Source of the DNA: Mariniphaga sp040772505
Lineage (GTDB): Bacteria; Bacteroidota; Bacteroidia; Bacteroidales; Prolixibacteraceae
Direction: 5' to 3'
Length of the DNA: 64,000 nt
NCBI GenBank assembly: GCA_040772505.1
Contig: JAXGYA010000010.1
Coordinates: forward strand, 62,001-126,000
Part shown: positions 43,403-52,027 of the stretch, one piece after another
Numbering within the stretch: the first letter of the stretch is position 1
How the letters are laid out: every line of letters starts with the position of its first letter
The notes under the pieces: model-generated
The model's input: the letters and a program-made list of their open reading frames with translations, nothing else
The model's database searches: none
Told to the model about the DNA's origin: nothing
Made by a program: the position numbers and the translations under genes

Positions 43403-44119
43403 TTATTTTCTTCTTCTGCCGCGGCCACGGCCACCCAGGCTCTTAACTCCGGGACGCGCCTGCTTTTGCCCAACATTTGGCGAAAGATCACGATTTCCGT
43501 AAACCATTCCCTTGAAAATCCAGACTTTTACTCCAATAAGCCCGGTTTTTGTAAGCGCTTCGCCAAGTGCATAATCAATATCGGCTCTCAGGGTGTGCAA
43601 CGGCGTACGACCGTCTTTATACATTTCTGAGCGAGCCATTTCAGCACCGCCCAACCGCCCTGAAACCTGAATTTTGATTCCCTCGGCTCCCATCCTCATC
43701 GTTGAAGCAATAGCCATTTTCACGGCTCTGCGGTAGGCTACCTGACCCTCGAGCTGCCTTGCCACATTGTTTGCAACAATTTTGGCGTCGAGCTCAGGGC
43801 GTTTAATCTCGAAAATGTTGATCTGAACCTCTTTGTTGGTAAGTTTCTTGAGTTCTTCCTTCAATTTGTCAACTTCCTGTCCTCCCTTACCAATGATAAT
43901 ACCGGGGCGTGAAGTATGCACCGTGATGGTAATAAGTTTCAATGTACGTTCAATTATAATTCTCGAAATGCTGGCTTTTGACAAACGGGCATTCAAATAT
44001 TCCCGTATTTTATGGTCTTCGACCAGCTTTTCGCCATAATCATTACCACCATACCAATTTGAGTCCCATCCTCTGATGAATCCCAAACGATTTGAAATTG
44101 GATTTACTTTCTGTCCCAT
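43403..44119 (-). CDS. rpsC: Ribosomal protein S3
   Basis: uS3, part of the mRNA entry helicase. The 238 residues contain the KH domain with GXXG loop in PGIIIGKGGQEVDKLKEEL and the C-terminal domain (SGRLGGAEMARSEMYKDG). It starts 3 bases after rplV. Confidence 0.97.
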   Translation of the reverse strand: MGQKVNPISNRLGFIRGWDSNWYGGNDYGEKLVEDHKIREYLNARLSKASISRIIIERTLKLITITVHTSRPGIIIGKGGQEVDKLKEELKKLTNKEVQINIFEIKRPELDAKIVANNVARQLEGQVAYRRAVKMAIASTMRMGAEGIKIQVSGRLGGAEMARSEMYKDGRTPLHTLRADIDYALGEALTKTGLIGVKVWIFKGMVYGNRDLSPNVGQKQARPGVKSLGGRGRGRRRK

Positions 44120-44122
44120 GCA

Positions 44123-44545
44123 CTATTCATTAATAATTTCATCAACAACACTTTCTTTTCTGTCAACATAAATGGTAACATGATTTGACCGTTTTCTAAT
44201 CTGGTGTGCACGACCCTGGGCAGCCGGACGTAACCTTTTTAAAATTCGGCCTGAATCGACCATTATGGTTTTCACATACAAATCACTCTCTTCCAAACGT
44301 ACTCCCTCATTTTTAGCCTGCCAGTTAGCAATGGCAGAAAGGAGCAGTTTTTCCACCCTGCGTGATGCTTCTTTTGGTGAATATTTTAAAACATCGAGCG
44401 CTTTGTTCACCTCCATGCCGCGGATAGAATCGGCAACAAGCCTCATCTTTCTTGGTGAAGTAGGGCAGTCCTTTAATATAGCAAAATATTGTTGCTTTCT
44501 TTCTTCTTTTCTTTTTTCTGCTGCTATTCTCTTTCTGGCACCCAT
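44123..44545 (-). CDS. rplV: Ribosomal protein L22
   Basis: uL22, whose beta-hairpin lines the exit tunnel. The 140 residues include the hairpin region SGRILKRLRPAAQGRAHQIR. A short Lys/Arg/Glu-rich N-terminal extension (MGARKRIAAEKRKEERKQQY) precedes the normal start of the fold. Confidence 0.96.
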   Translation of the reverse strand: MGARKRIAAEKRKEERKQQYFAILKDCPTSPRKMRLVADSIRGMEVNKALDVLKYSPKEASRRVEKLLLSAIANWQAKNEGVRLEESDLYVKTIMVDSGRILKRLRPAAQGRAHQIRKRSNHVTIYVDRKESVVDEIINE

Positions 44546-44579
44546 TCTTTTCTACTTTTAAAATTTACTGACATAATGC

Positions 44580-44846
44580 CTATCTTTTCTTACCTGCATG
44601 ACTCCTGAATGTACGGGTAGGGGCAAACTCGCCTAAGCGGTGGCCAACCATATTTTCGGTGATATACACCGGGATAAATTTGTTTCCGTTGTGAACGGCT
44701 ATGGTGTGTCCCACAAAATCAGGAGAAATTACTGAAGCTCTGGCCCATGTTTTAATTACCGATTTCTTCCCGCCTTCAGTCATGGCAAGGACTTTTCTTT
44801 CCAGTTTATAATCGATAAAAGGTCCTTTTCTTAATGAACGACTCAT
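44580..44846 (-). CDS. rpsS: Ribosomal protein S19
   Basis: uS19 in the small-subunit head. The 88 residues start MSRSLRKGPFIDYKLERKVL and end with HRLGEFAPTRTFRSHAGKKR, the family signature. Confidence 0.97.
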   Translation of the reverse strand: MSRSLRKGPFIDYKLERKVLAMTEGGKKSVIKTWARASVISPDFVGHTIAVHNGNKFIPVYITENMVGHRLGEFAPTRTFRSHAGKKR

Positions 44847-44862
44847 AATTTATTCCTTTTAA

Positions 44863-45687
44863 CTATTTTTTCCTACGTTCCAAAATATACTTGCCGGAAG
44901 CTTTCTTTTTTGAACGGGTTTTGTACCCTTTGGAAAGTACTCCGGTGCGTGAGCGTGGCTGCCCTCCGGAAGCACGGCCTTCGCCGCCACCCATCGGATG
45001 ATCTACCGGGTTCATTGCAACACCGCGTACGCGGGGCCTTCTGCCTAACCATCTTGAACGTCCGGCTTTGCCGGAGCGCACAAGGCTGTGATCAGCATTT
45101 CCAACCGTTCCGATAGTGGCTTTACAGGTTGTAAGCACCATCCGAGATTCGCCTGAAGGCAATTTCAACACCGCATGCTTGCCTTCACGAGAGGTCAACT
45201 GCGCATAAGCGCCTGCACTACGAGCCATGAGTCCGCCCTGTCCGGGACGGAGTTCAATGTTGTGAACCAATGTTCCAAGTGGAATATGGGATAGGGGGAG
45301 TGCATTACCTATTTCAGGTTCTGCTCCGATTCCGCTCTTTATTGTTTGCCCAACCTGTAAACCGTTTGGTGCAACAATATATCTTTTTTCGCCATCTTCA
45401 TACTCCAACAGAGCAATGTTGGCGGAGCGGTTCGGATCATACTGAATCGAGTTGACAACAGCGGCAATACCCTCTTTATCACGCTTGAAATCAATGACAC
45501 GGTATCTGCGCTTGTGTCCCCCACCTATATTTCTCACCGTCATGCGGCCCTGGTTATTTCTCCCTCCAGATTTCCGCAGGGGCTTCAACAATGATTTTTC
45601 AGGTGTAGTTGCAGTAATGGAATCAAAAACACGAATAATCTTGTGTCTCTGACCCGGACTAACTGGTTTTAATTTTCTTACTGCCAT
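44863..45687 (-). CDS. rplB: Ribosomal protein L2
   Basis: uL2, needed for subunit joining and peptidyl transfer. The 274 residues contain an OB and an SH3-like domain and the highly conserved loop NPVDHPMGGGEGRASGGQPR with its functional His. Confidence 0.98.
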   Translation of the reverse strand: MAVRKLKPVSPGQRHKIIRVFDSITATTPEKSLLKPLRKSGGRNNQGRMTVRNIGGGHKRRYRVIDFKRDKEGIAAVVNSIQYDPNRSANIALLEYEDGEKRYIVAPNGLQVGQTIKSGIGAEPEIGNALPLSHIPLGTLVHNIELRPGQGGLMARSAGAYAQLTSREGKHAVLKLPSGESRMVLTTCKATIGTVGNADHSLVRSGKAGRSRWLGRRPRVRGVAMNPVDHPMGGGEGRASGGQPRSRTGVLSKGYKTRSKKKASGKYILERRKK

Positions 45688-45692
45688 TCTTA

Positions 45693-45986
45693 TTATATAT
45701 TACTGTAAAAATCTATATTATCGCCTTTAGCCAGTGTGACTATGGCTTTTTTATAAGCAGCCGTCTTTCCGGTGATGATTCCCGATTTGGTATATCGGGA
45801 TTTGGCTTTGCCTCCATATATCATGGTGTTTATTGAATCCACCTTAACATCGTAGAGGCTTTCAACCGCTCTTTTTATCTGCGATTTAGTAGCCGATCTC
45901 ACCACGATAAATCCGTAGCGGTTAAACCGCTCAGACTGCTCATTCATTTTCTCGGTAACCAATGGTTTTATTAAAATATCCATCAT
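45693..45986 (-). CDS. rplW: Ribosomal protein L23
   Basis: uL23, the main exit-tunnel docking site for trigger factor and SRP. The 97 residues begin MMDILIKPLVTEKMNEQSER and contain VRSATKSQIKRAVESLYDVK. Confidence 0.96.
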   Translation of the reverse strand: MMDILIKPLVTEKMNEQSERFNRYGFIVVRSATKSQIKRAVESLYDVKVDSINTMIYGGKAKSRYTKSGIITGKTAAYKKAIVTLAKGDNIDFYSNI

Positions 45987-45995
45987 ATAATCGCA

Positions 45996-46625
45996 TTAAA
46001 TTTTAAATGTTTCTTCGATTTTCTTCACAGAGCCCTCGAGTAGGACAATTGCCTTTGCATTCAGTATCTGATAAGTATTTAAATTTGAGGCATTTACAAT
46101 CGATACATCCTGTAAATTTCTGGACGACAAATATATATTAATATTTTCGTCCGGTAAAACGAAAAGCGACCTTTTGTCAGCAATCCTCAAATTACTCTTA
46201 ATTGCGGCCATTTCCTTTGTTTTAGGTGCTTCCAAAGTAAAATCCTCCACAACCATAATACTCTTTTCCCGGGCTTTATATGTTAAAGCAGATCTTCTTG
46301 CGAGCTGCTTAACCTTTTTGTTAAGTTTAAATCTGTAGCTCCTCGGGCGTGGTCCAAAAACAGTTCCTCCACCCCGGAACAATGGCGATTTTATACTACC
46401 TGCACGTGCAGTCCCTGTTCCTTTCTGGCGTTTAATTTTTCGGGTGCTCCCGGAAACTTCTGCCCGTTCTTTGGTTTTGTGTGTTCCCCTGCGCTTGTTT
46501 GCCATGTATTGTTTCACATCCAAATAAATGGCATGGTCGTTTGGTTCAACGCCAAAAATCCGATCGTCAAGTGTGATTGTGCGTCCGGTCTCTTTGCCTT
46601 CGATATTCAGTACACTCAGTTCCAT
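45996..46625 (-). CDS. rplD: Ribosomal protein L4
   Basis: uL4, with a tunnel-lining loop (KRQKGTGTARAGSIKSPLFR). The 209-residue length fits. In E. coli L4 represses the S10 operon; the leader used there is absent because rpsJ follows fusA directly. One base overlaps the rplC stop. Confidence 0.97.
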   Translation of the reverse strand: MELSVLNIEGKETGRTITLDDRIFGVEPNDHAIYLDVKQYMANKRRGTHKTKERAEVSGSTRKIKRQKGTGTARAGSIKSPLFRGGGTVFGPRPRSYRFKLNKKVKQLARRSALTYKAREKSIMVVEDFTLEAPKTKEMAAIKSNLRIADKRSLFVLPDENINIYLSSRNLQDVSIVNASNLNTYQILNAKAIVLLEGSVKKIEETFKI

Positions 46626-47242
46626 TATTTATTTATAATTAAGTATGAACCTTTGGCGCCAGGCACTGAGCCTTTCACCACTAACACATTCTGTTCAGGA
46701 ATCACTTTCAAAACCAGCAGGTTTTCGATGGTAACCGTTTCGTTACCCATTCTGCCTGCCATACGTTTTCCTTTAAAAACCCTACTCGGGGTTGATGATG
46801 CACCAATTGAACCCGGTGAGCGCACCATACTGCTCTGTCCGTGTGAGCGTTCGCTTCCCGCGTAATTATGGCGCTTAACCACTCCCTGAAATCCTTTTCC
46901 AATGGAAATACCAACCACATCAACATATTCCATTTCCTGAAAAATGTCAACAGCGATAATATCGCCCAATTGGAACTCTTCTCCATTAAAATCTTTAAAT
47001 TCTGCCACTTTGCGCTTTGGCGTTGTTCCGGCCTTTTTAAAATGCCCAAACTCAGCCTTTGTAGCCCTGCTTTCCTTCTTTTCTTCAAAAGCAAGCTGCA
47101 ACGCTTCGTAGCCATCGCTCCCCTTGGTCTTAATCTGTGTCACTACACAGGGACCGGCTTCAATCACAGTGCATGGGATATTTTTCCCCTCAACACTGAA
47201 TACGGATGTCATTCCGATTTTTTTTCCAATAATACCAGCCAT
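46625..47242 (-). CDS. rplC: Ribosomal protein L3
   Basis: uL3, one of two proteins that start 50S assembly. The 205 residues start MAGIIGKKIGMTSVFSVEGK and contain the central loop region GSERSHGQSSMVRSPGSIGA. Confidence 0.97.
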   Translation of the reverse strand: MAGIIGKKIGMTSVFSVEGKNIPCTVIEAGPCVVTQIKTKGSDGYEALQLAFEEKKESRATKAEFGHFKKAGTTPKRKVAEFKDFNGEEFQLGDIIAVDIFQEMEYVDVVGISIGKGFQGVVKRHNYAGSERSHGQSSMVRSPGSIGASSTPSRVFKGKRMAGRMGNETVTIENLLVLKVIPEQNVLVVKGSVPGAKGSYLIINK

Positions 47243-47263
47243 TTCGACTACTTTTTTAATTAA

Positions 47264-47569
47264 TCAAACTTTAATTTCTACTTCAACGCCACTGGGCAAT
47301 TCCAGCTTCATCAGTGCGTCGATTGTTTTTGCTGTTGAGCTGTAAATGTCGATCAACCGTTTGTAGGATGACAACTGAAACTGTTCCCTTGATTTTTTAT
47401 TTACAAAGGTGGAGCGCAAAACAGTAAAAATCCTTTTGTGTGTGGGCAGCGGAATAGGTCCGCTCACAACAGCACCGGTTGATTTAACCGTTTTAACGAT
47501 CTTCTCAGCCGATTTGTCAACCAGATTATGATCGTACGATTTCAGCTTAATTCTGATTTTTTGGCTCAT
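47264..47569 (-). CDS. rpsJ: Ribosomal protein S10 / NusE
   Basis: uS10, a small-subunit head protein that also links RNA polymerase to the lead ribosome through NusG. The 101 residues contain SGPIPLPTHKRIFTVLRSTF. It follows fusA after 20 bases, so the str and S10 operons are joined without tuf. Confidence 0.97.
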   Translation of the reverse strand: MSQKIRIKLKSYDHNLVDKSAEKIVKTVKSTGAVVSGPIPLPTHKRIFTVLRSTFVNKKSREQFQLSSYKRLIDIYSSTAKTIDALMKLELPSGVEVEIKV

Positions 47570-47589
47570 AATGAGAACTCTGTTAATAA

Positions 47590-49704
47590 TTATATTAATA
47601 AATCTACTCTTCCCTGAATACCTTCCAGCACTTTTTCAGCAATGTTGTGCGGAACTTCCTGGTAGTGACTGAACTCCATGGATGAAGTTGCCCTCCCGGA
47701 AGACAATGTGCGTAGCACGGTAACATAACCAAATTGTTCGGCAAGCGGAACTTTAGCGTGAATTACCTGTGCGCTGCCTTTGCTTGCCGTTCCGGTAATC
47801 TCTCCCCTTCTCCTGTTAAGATTTGCTATAATATCACCTATATATTCATCCGGGGTAACAATTTCCAGTTTCATAATAGGCTCAAGCAACACAGGGCCAG
47901 CCTTTATGGTTGCCTTGCGGAATGCCTGTCTGGCACAAATCTCAAACGACAACTGGTCTGAATCCACCGTATGGTAAGAACCATCCAGCAATGTAACCTT
48001 CAGACTGCTTAGGGAAAAGCCTGCAAGCGGACCATTTAGCATGGCATCTGCAAAACCTTTCTGTACAGAAGGAATATATTCCTTCGGAATATTTCCCCCT
48101 TTAACCTTATCAATAAATTCAAGTCCTGTTTTTCCTTCTTCGCCGGGTTCGATCCTAACAGTGATATCCGCAAACTTCCCGCGTCCGCCGGTCTGCTTTT
48201 TAAATACTTCACGCAGTTCAACTGCATGGCTGATAGCTTCTTTATATGCCACCTGCGGAGTTCCCTGATTGCATTCAACTTTAAATTCGCGTCTCAGGCG
48301 ATCGATAATAATCTCAAGATGAAGTTCTCCCATCCCGCGGATGATTGTCTGCCCGGAATCGTGGTCAATGCTAACCTGAAAAGTTGGGTCCTCTTCCGAC
48401 AGTTTTGCCAGACCGTTGGACAGCTTATCCAGGTCGTTTTGTGTTTTGGGCTCAACTGCAATTCCAATAACCGGCTCCGGGAAGTCCATGCTTTCAAGTG
48501 CTATGGGATGCTTAATATCAGACAATGTGTCGCCAGTGCGAATATCTTTAAAACCAACCACTGCGCATATATCCCCTGCTTCAATTACATCCTTGGGATT
48601 TTGCTTGTTGGAGTGCATCTGATACAGACGCGAAATCCTCTCTTTCCTGTTGGTACGGGTGTTCAGCACCTGTGAGCCGGCTTCAATTTTCCCGGAATAG
48701 ACACGCAAATAGGCCAAACGTCCCACAAAAGAATCGGTTGCAATTTTAAATGCAAGAGCGGCAAGGGGTTCATTCACATCCGCTGTGCGCCTTACTTCTT
48801 TGTTGGTTACAGGATTGATGCCGGTAACATCCCCATTATCCAGGGGACTGGGCAAAAATGCACATATAGAGTCCAGTAAACGCTGAATTCCCTTATTTTT
48901 AAATGCCGAGCCGCACATCATCGGAACAATAATCCCTTCAATGGTTGCCCGCCGAATCACCGGAAGCATCTCTTCCTTTGTAATTGAATCCGGATCGTCA
49001 AAGTAACGCTCCAGCAAAACATCATCAACTTCGGCTACCGATTCGATGAGTTTTCTGCGCCATTCCAACGCCTGTTCCATAATGTCAGCAGGAATATCTT
49101 CAAGAGTGTAGTTCATTCCCTTGTCCTGGTCTTCAAACCAGCGAACGGCTTTCATTTCAATCAGGTCAACCACGCCCTGAAAATTTTCCTCTGCCCCGAT
49201 TGGTATCTGAACAGGCACGGGATTGGCGCCAAGTATCTCTTTTATCTCTTTATAAACATTAAAGAAGTCAGCTCCCTGTCTGTCCATTTTATTTACAAAG
49301 GCAATTCGCGGATCACCATATTTTTCCGCCTGTCGCCAAACGGTTTCCGACTGCGCCTCAACTCCGCCAACTGCACAGAAAAGTGCGACAGAACCGTCAA
49401 GGACTCTTAGTGAGCGTTCGACTTCTACAGTAAAATCAACGTGTCCGGGAGTATCAATGATGTTGATTTTATATTGATTCTCTTTGTATTTCCAAAAGGT
49501 TGTTGTTGCAGCAGAGGTAATGGTAATTCCTCTCTCCTGCTCCTGCTCCATCCAGTCCATGGTAGCTGCACCATCATGAGTTTCGCCCAGCCGGTGAGTC
49601 AACCCCGTGTAGTAGAGGATACGCTCTGTTACAGTGGTTTTACCGGCATCAATATGCGCCATGATGCCAATGTTTCTTGTATATTTCAGATCTTGTTTAG
49701 CCAT
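47590..49704 (-). CDS. fusA: Elongation factor G
   Basis: A translocation GTPase. The 704 residues show G1 AHIDAGKT, the switch region ERGITITSAATT, DTPGHVDF (G3) and NKMD (G4), then domains II-V. Its place between rpsG and rpsJ is that of the canonical, ribosome-linked EF-G rather than a paralogue. Confidence 0.97.
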   Translation of the reverse strand: MAKQDLKYTRNIGIMAHIDAGKTTVTERILYYTGLTHRLGETHDGAATMDWMEQEQERGITITSAATTTFWKYKENQYKINIIDTPGHVDFTVEVERSLRVLDGSVALFCAVGGVEAQSETVWRQAEKYGDPRIAFVNKMDRQGADFFNVYKEIKEILGANPVPVQIPIGAEENFQGVVDLIEMKAVRWFEDQDKGMNYTLEDIPADIMEQALEWRRKLIESVAEVDDVLLERYFDDPDSITKEEMLPVIRRATIEGIIVPMMCGSAFKNKGIQRLLDSICAFLPSPLDNGDVTGINPVTNKEVRRTADVNEPLAALAFKIATDSFVGRLAYLRVYSGKIEAGSQVLNTRTNRKERISRLYQMHSNKQNPKDVIEAGDICAVVGFKDIRTGDTLSDIKHPIALESMDFPEPVIGIAVEPKTQNDLDKLSNGLAKLSEEDPTFQVSIDHDSGQTIIRGMGELHLEIIIDRLRREFKVECNQGTPQVAYKEAISHAVELREVFKKQTGGRGKFADITVRIEPGEEGKTGLEFIDKVKGGNIPKEYIPSVQKGFADAMLNGPLAGFSLSSLKVTLLDGSYHTVDSDQLSFEICARQAFRKATIKAGPVLLEPIMKLEIVTPDEYIGDIIANLNRRRGEITGTASKGSAQVIHAKVPLAEQFGYVTVLRTLSSGRATSSMEFSHYQEVPHNIAEKVLEGIQGRVDLLI

Positions 49705-49760
49705 GAACTAATTATAAATCATTTTACCTTTTCCGGTGTAAAAATTCATTTTGAGCAAAA

Positions 49761-50237
49761 CTAAAACCTGAAATGAGCGAATGCACGGTTTGCCTCAGCC
49801 ATGCGGTGAATATCCTCTTTTCTCTTGAAGGCACCACCTTCTCCATTGTATGCAGCAACAATTTCAGCAGATAATCTGTCAGCCATTGATTTCCCTGAAC
49901 GTTTCCGTGCAAAAGATATCAGGTTTTTTATGCTGACTGCTGTTTTTCTGCTGCTTCTGATTTCCATGGGGACCTGAAATGTTGCACCACCAACGCGACG
50001 GCTTTTCACCTCCACGGCAGGAGTAACATTTTCAAGAGCCTTTTTCCAAATCTCAAGGGGGGAAAGCTCTGTATCCTTGGCACGTTTCTCCACGAGATCA
50101 AGTGTTTCGTAGAAAATCGAATAGGCAAGGGATTTTTTCCCATCCATCATCAAATCGTTGACAAACCGGGTTACCAATGTATCGTTATACTTTGGGTCCG
50201 GTAGAAGAACTCGCTTCTTTGGTTTTGTCTTTCTCAT
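49761..50237 (-). CDS. rpsG: Ribosomal protein S7
   Basis: uS7, a primary binder of the 16S 3' domain at the E site. The 158 residues start MRKTKPKKRVLLPDPKYNDT and contain NVTPAVEVKSRRVGGATFQV. The 127 bases upstream hold a stem-loop that could be the S7 autoregulatory site. Confidence 0.97.
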   Translation of the reverse strand: MRKTKPKKRVLLPDPKYNDTLVTRFVNDLMMDGKKSLAYSIFYETLDLVEKRAKDTELSPLEIWKKALENVTPAVEVKSRRVGGATFQVPMEIRSSRKTAVSIKNLISFARKRSGKSMADRLSAEIVAAYNGEGGAFKRKEDIHRMAEANRAFAHFRF

Positions 50238-50290
50238 AATTTTCTCTTTTTAGTGTTATTTAAATCGGCTGCCCTTTGGCGGTCTTCAGT

Positions 50291-50316
50291 CGAATCCGGA
50301 AAAACCCGGCAATTCG
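50291..50316 (-). promoter_or_regulatory. Hairpin in the rpsL-rpsG gap
   Basis: CGAAT (50291-50295) and CCGG (50296-50299) pair with CCGG (50306-50309) and ATTCG (50312-50316), with a two-base bulge and a six-base loop. In E. coli, S7 represses translation by binding the rpsL-rpsG intercistronic RNA, so an equivalent role is plausible. Confidence 0.45.
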
Positions 50317-50364
50317 CTTACTCAACCAAACCACTGTAAATAACGTGATTACACTTATTTTATA

Positions 50365-50742
50365 TTATTTATTTTTAGGCTTTTTTGTGCCGTACTTTGA
50401 GCGACGCTGTGTGCGTCCTTCAACACCGGCAGTATCCAGCGCTCCGCGCACCAGATGGTAACGAACACCGGGCAGGTCTTTTACCCTGCCGCCGCGCACC
50501 AATACGATGGAGTGTTCCTGCAAATTATGACCTTCTCCCGGAATGTAGGCATTAACTTCCTTTCCGTTGGTCAGCCTAACCCTTGCCACTTTCCGCATTG
50601 CCGAGTTTGGCTTTTTTGGTGTTGTTGTGTAAACACGCACACAAACTCCACGTCTTTGCGGACAGGAATTCAGGGCTGGTGATTTGCTTTTTTCCACCTT
50701 CCTTCTTCTTCCTTTTCTAACTAATTGTTGAATCGTTGGCAT
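50365..50742 (-). CDS. rpsL: Ribosomal protein S12
   Basis: uS12, at the decoding centre. The 125 residues carry wild-type Lys43 (TTTPKKPNSA) and Lys88 (GRVKDLPGVRYH), the positions altered in streptomycin resistance, so no such resistance is predicted. The first gene of the merged cluster. Confidence 0.98.
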   Translation of the reverse strand: MPTIQQLVRKGRRRKVEKSKSPALNSCPQRRGVCVRVYTTTPKKPNSAMRKVARVRLTNGKEVNAYIPGEGHNLQEHSIVLVRGGRVKDLPGVRYHLVRGALDTAGVEGRTQRRSKYGTKKPKNK

Positions 50743-50786
50743 AAATACCTCTTTTATTTCATTAATAATTTTTCAAAAATGGGTTG

Positions 50787-50816
50787 CAAAAGTATATAAA
50801 ATTTGCCTAAAACCAA
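50787..50816 (-). promoter_or_regulatory. Proximal promoter of the ribosomal cluster
   Basis: Minus strand TTGG (50813-50816), 18 bases, then TACTTTTG (50787-50794), followed by CAACCC. The start point would lie about 35-40 bases before the rpsL ATG. Confidence 0.7.
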
Positions 50817-50860
50817 TGATTTTCAATGGAAATAATCTATTTAATCCTGAAAAACGGGTG

Positions 50861-50890
50861 CAAAACTACTAATTTTAAGGTAAGCCCAAA
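50861..50890 (-). promoter_or_regulatory. Distal promoter of the ribosomal cluster
   Basis: Minus strand TTTG (50887-50890), 18 bases, then TAGTTTTG (50861-50868), followed by CACCCG. It closely resembles the proximal promoter 74 bases downstream, including the bases after the -7 box. Confidence 0.7.
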
Positions 50891-50946
50891 CCTTTTGGTG
50901 GTTTTTTTTCAAAAAATTAAGATTGAAAAATGAAGAGCTTATCTTT

Positions 50947-51903
50947 TCATTTTCTTCCTTTAAACATTGATGATAGCGGCTCAATTAGAAGCTCAATCAC
51001 TCGCCGGTTTTGGATAATTATCTCTGCATTGCCCTGCATTTGCAAACTATAGGAAAGTTCCCGGTTATAATTGGTAACCAGCTTGTCAGGCAAGTCAACA
51101 TTTACGGGATAAAAAGTTCCCTGCTCACTGACTACCGGAATTTTTGAAATACTTAATACACTTCCGGATAAAATACCGTATTCCATAAATGGATAATTAT
51201 CAACTTTTATATTTACCTGCTGCCCCGGTTCGATTTTCCCAAGCCCGATTGCCGGAGCCAGGATTCTTCCTGAAATTTTACCTGTTTCATCGGGAACAAC
51301 AGTAAACAAAATATCACCTGAGCGGACATACTGGTTAACTGTTCGGTGTTCACCGAATACTATTTGTCCGGAAACCGGTGCTTTCAAAACAAAGGCATGC
51401 TCCCACTCTTTCAGTTTACTGCTCAGGCTCTGATACTCTCCTAACGAGTAATTTTCCGCAGAAGAAATTTCCGTAACCGCTTTGTGAGCTTCATTATAAT
51501 TTGCAAAACTATCCAGTTTTGCCATCAACCGGAGTGCGTCTTCAAAATTGACAGAGCTTTTAATCACTCCGATAATTTCTCCTGCTTGTACTTGCTGGTT
51601 CTCTTCCGCAAATAAAGCCTGAATCTGCCCGTTAGAATTGGCTGCAACCTGCACCGGCAGGTTTTCGGAAAGCAGGGTTATCCGTCCATACACCAATTCA
51701 GGATACCTGAAGATAAAACTGCCGGATACCAGCACTAACACCACCATCAGCAAAATGGCAATTCCATTCCGGATTATCCACCGCGGGGGAACCCCTAACA
51801 GTTCCTGGATTTCCGGAGAATGTAATTCAATGGAATTTTCCTTTTTGTTTGGGTTTTCCTCTGAATTCTCCTGCTGCAAATGGTGATTTTCTCTGTTTTG
51901 CAT
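50947..51903 (-). CDS. HlyD-family secretion periplasmic adaptor
   Basis: A 318-residue membrane-fusion protein: one transmembrane helix (about residues 42-66, NGIAILLMVVLVLVSGSFIF), a biotinyl-lipoyl-like domain around VQVAANSNGQIQALFAEENQ, and a beta-barrel (KAPVSGQIVFG, DILFTVVPDE). The coiled-coil hairpin is short. It would join the C39-type ABC transporter encoded upstream to an outer-membrane channel. It lies 124 bases after the transporter gene and its stop is just upstream of the ribosomal promoters. Confidence 0.87.
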   Translation of the reverse strand: MQNRENHHLQQENSEENPNKKENSIELHSPEIQELLGVPPRWIIRNGIAILLMVVLVLVSGSFIFRYPELVYGRITLLSENLPVQVAANSNGQIQALFAEENQQVQAGEIIGVIKSSVNFEDALRLMAKLDSFANYNEAHKAVTEISSAENYSLGEYQSLSSKLKEWEHAFVLKAPVSGQIVFGEHRTVNQYVRSGDILFTVVPDETGKISGRILAPAIGLGKIEPGQQVNIKVDNYPFMEYGILSGSVLSISKIPVVSEQGTFYPVNVDLPDKLVTNYNRELSYSLQMQGNAEIIIQNRRVIELLIEPLSSMFKGRK

Positions 51904-52027
51904 ACGCCTATTCTATTTATCCGAAGTTGCCTTAAGAACCGCACCTTCAATAATGCACTGTTGCTGAAAAGATAAATCTGTTAACCTGTGTATAGTTTTT
52001 CTCTTCTCCAAAATATTTTTTTATAAC

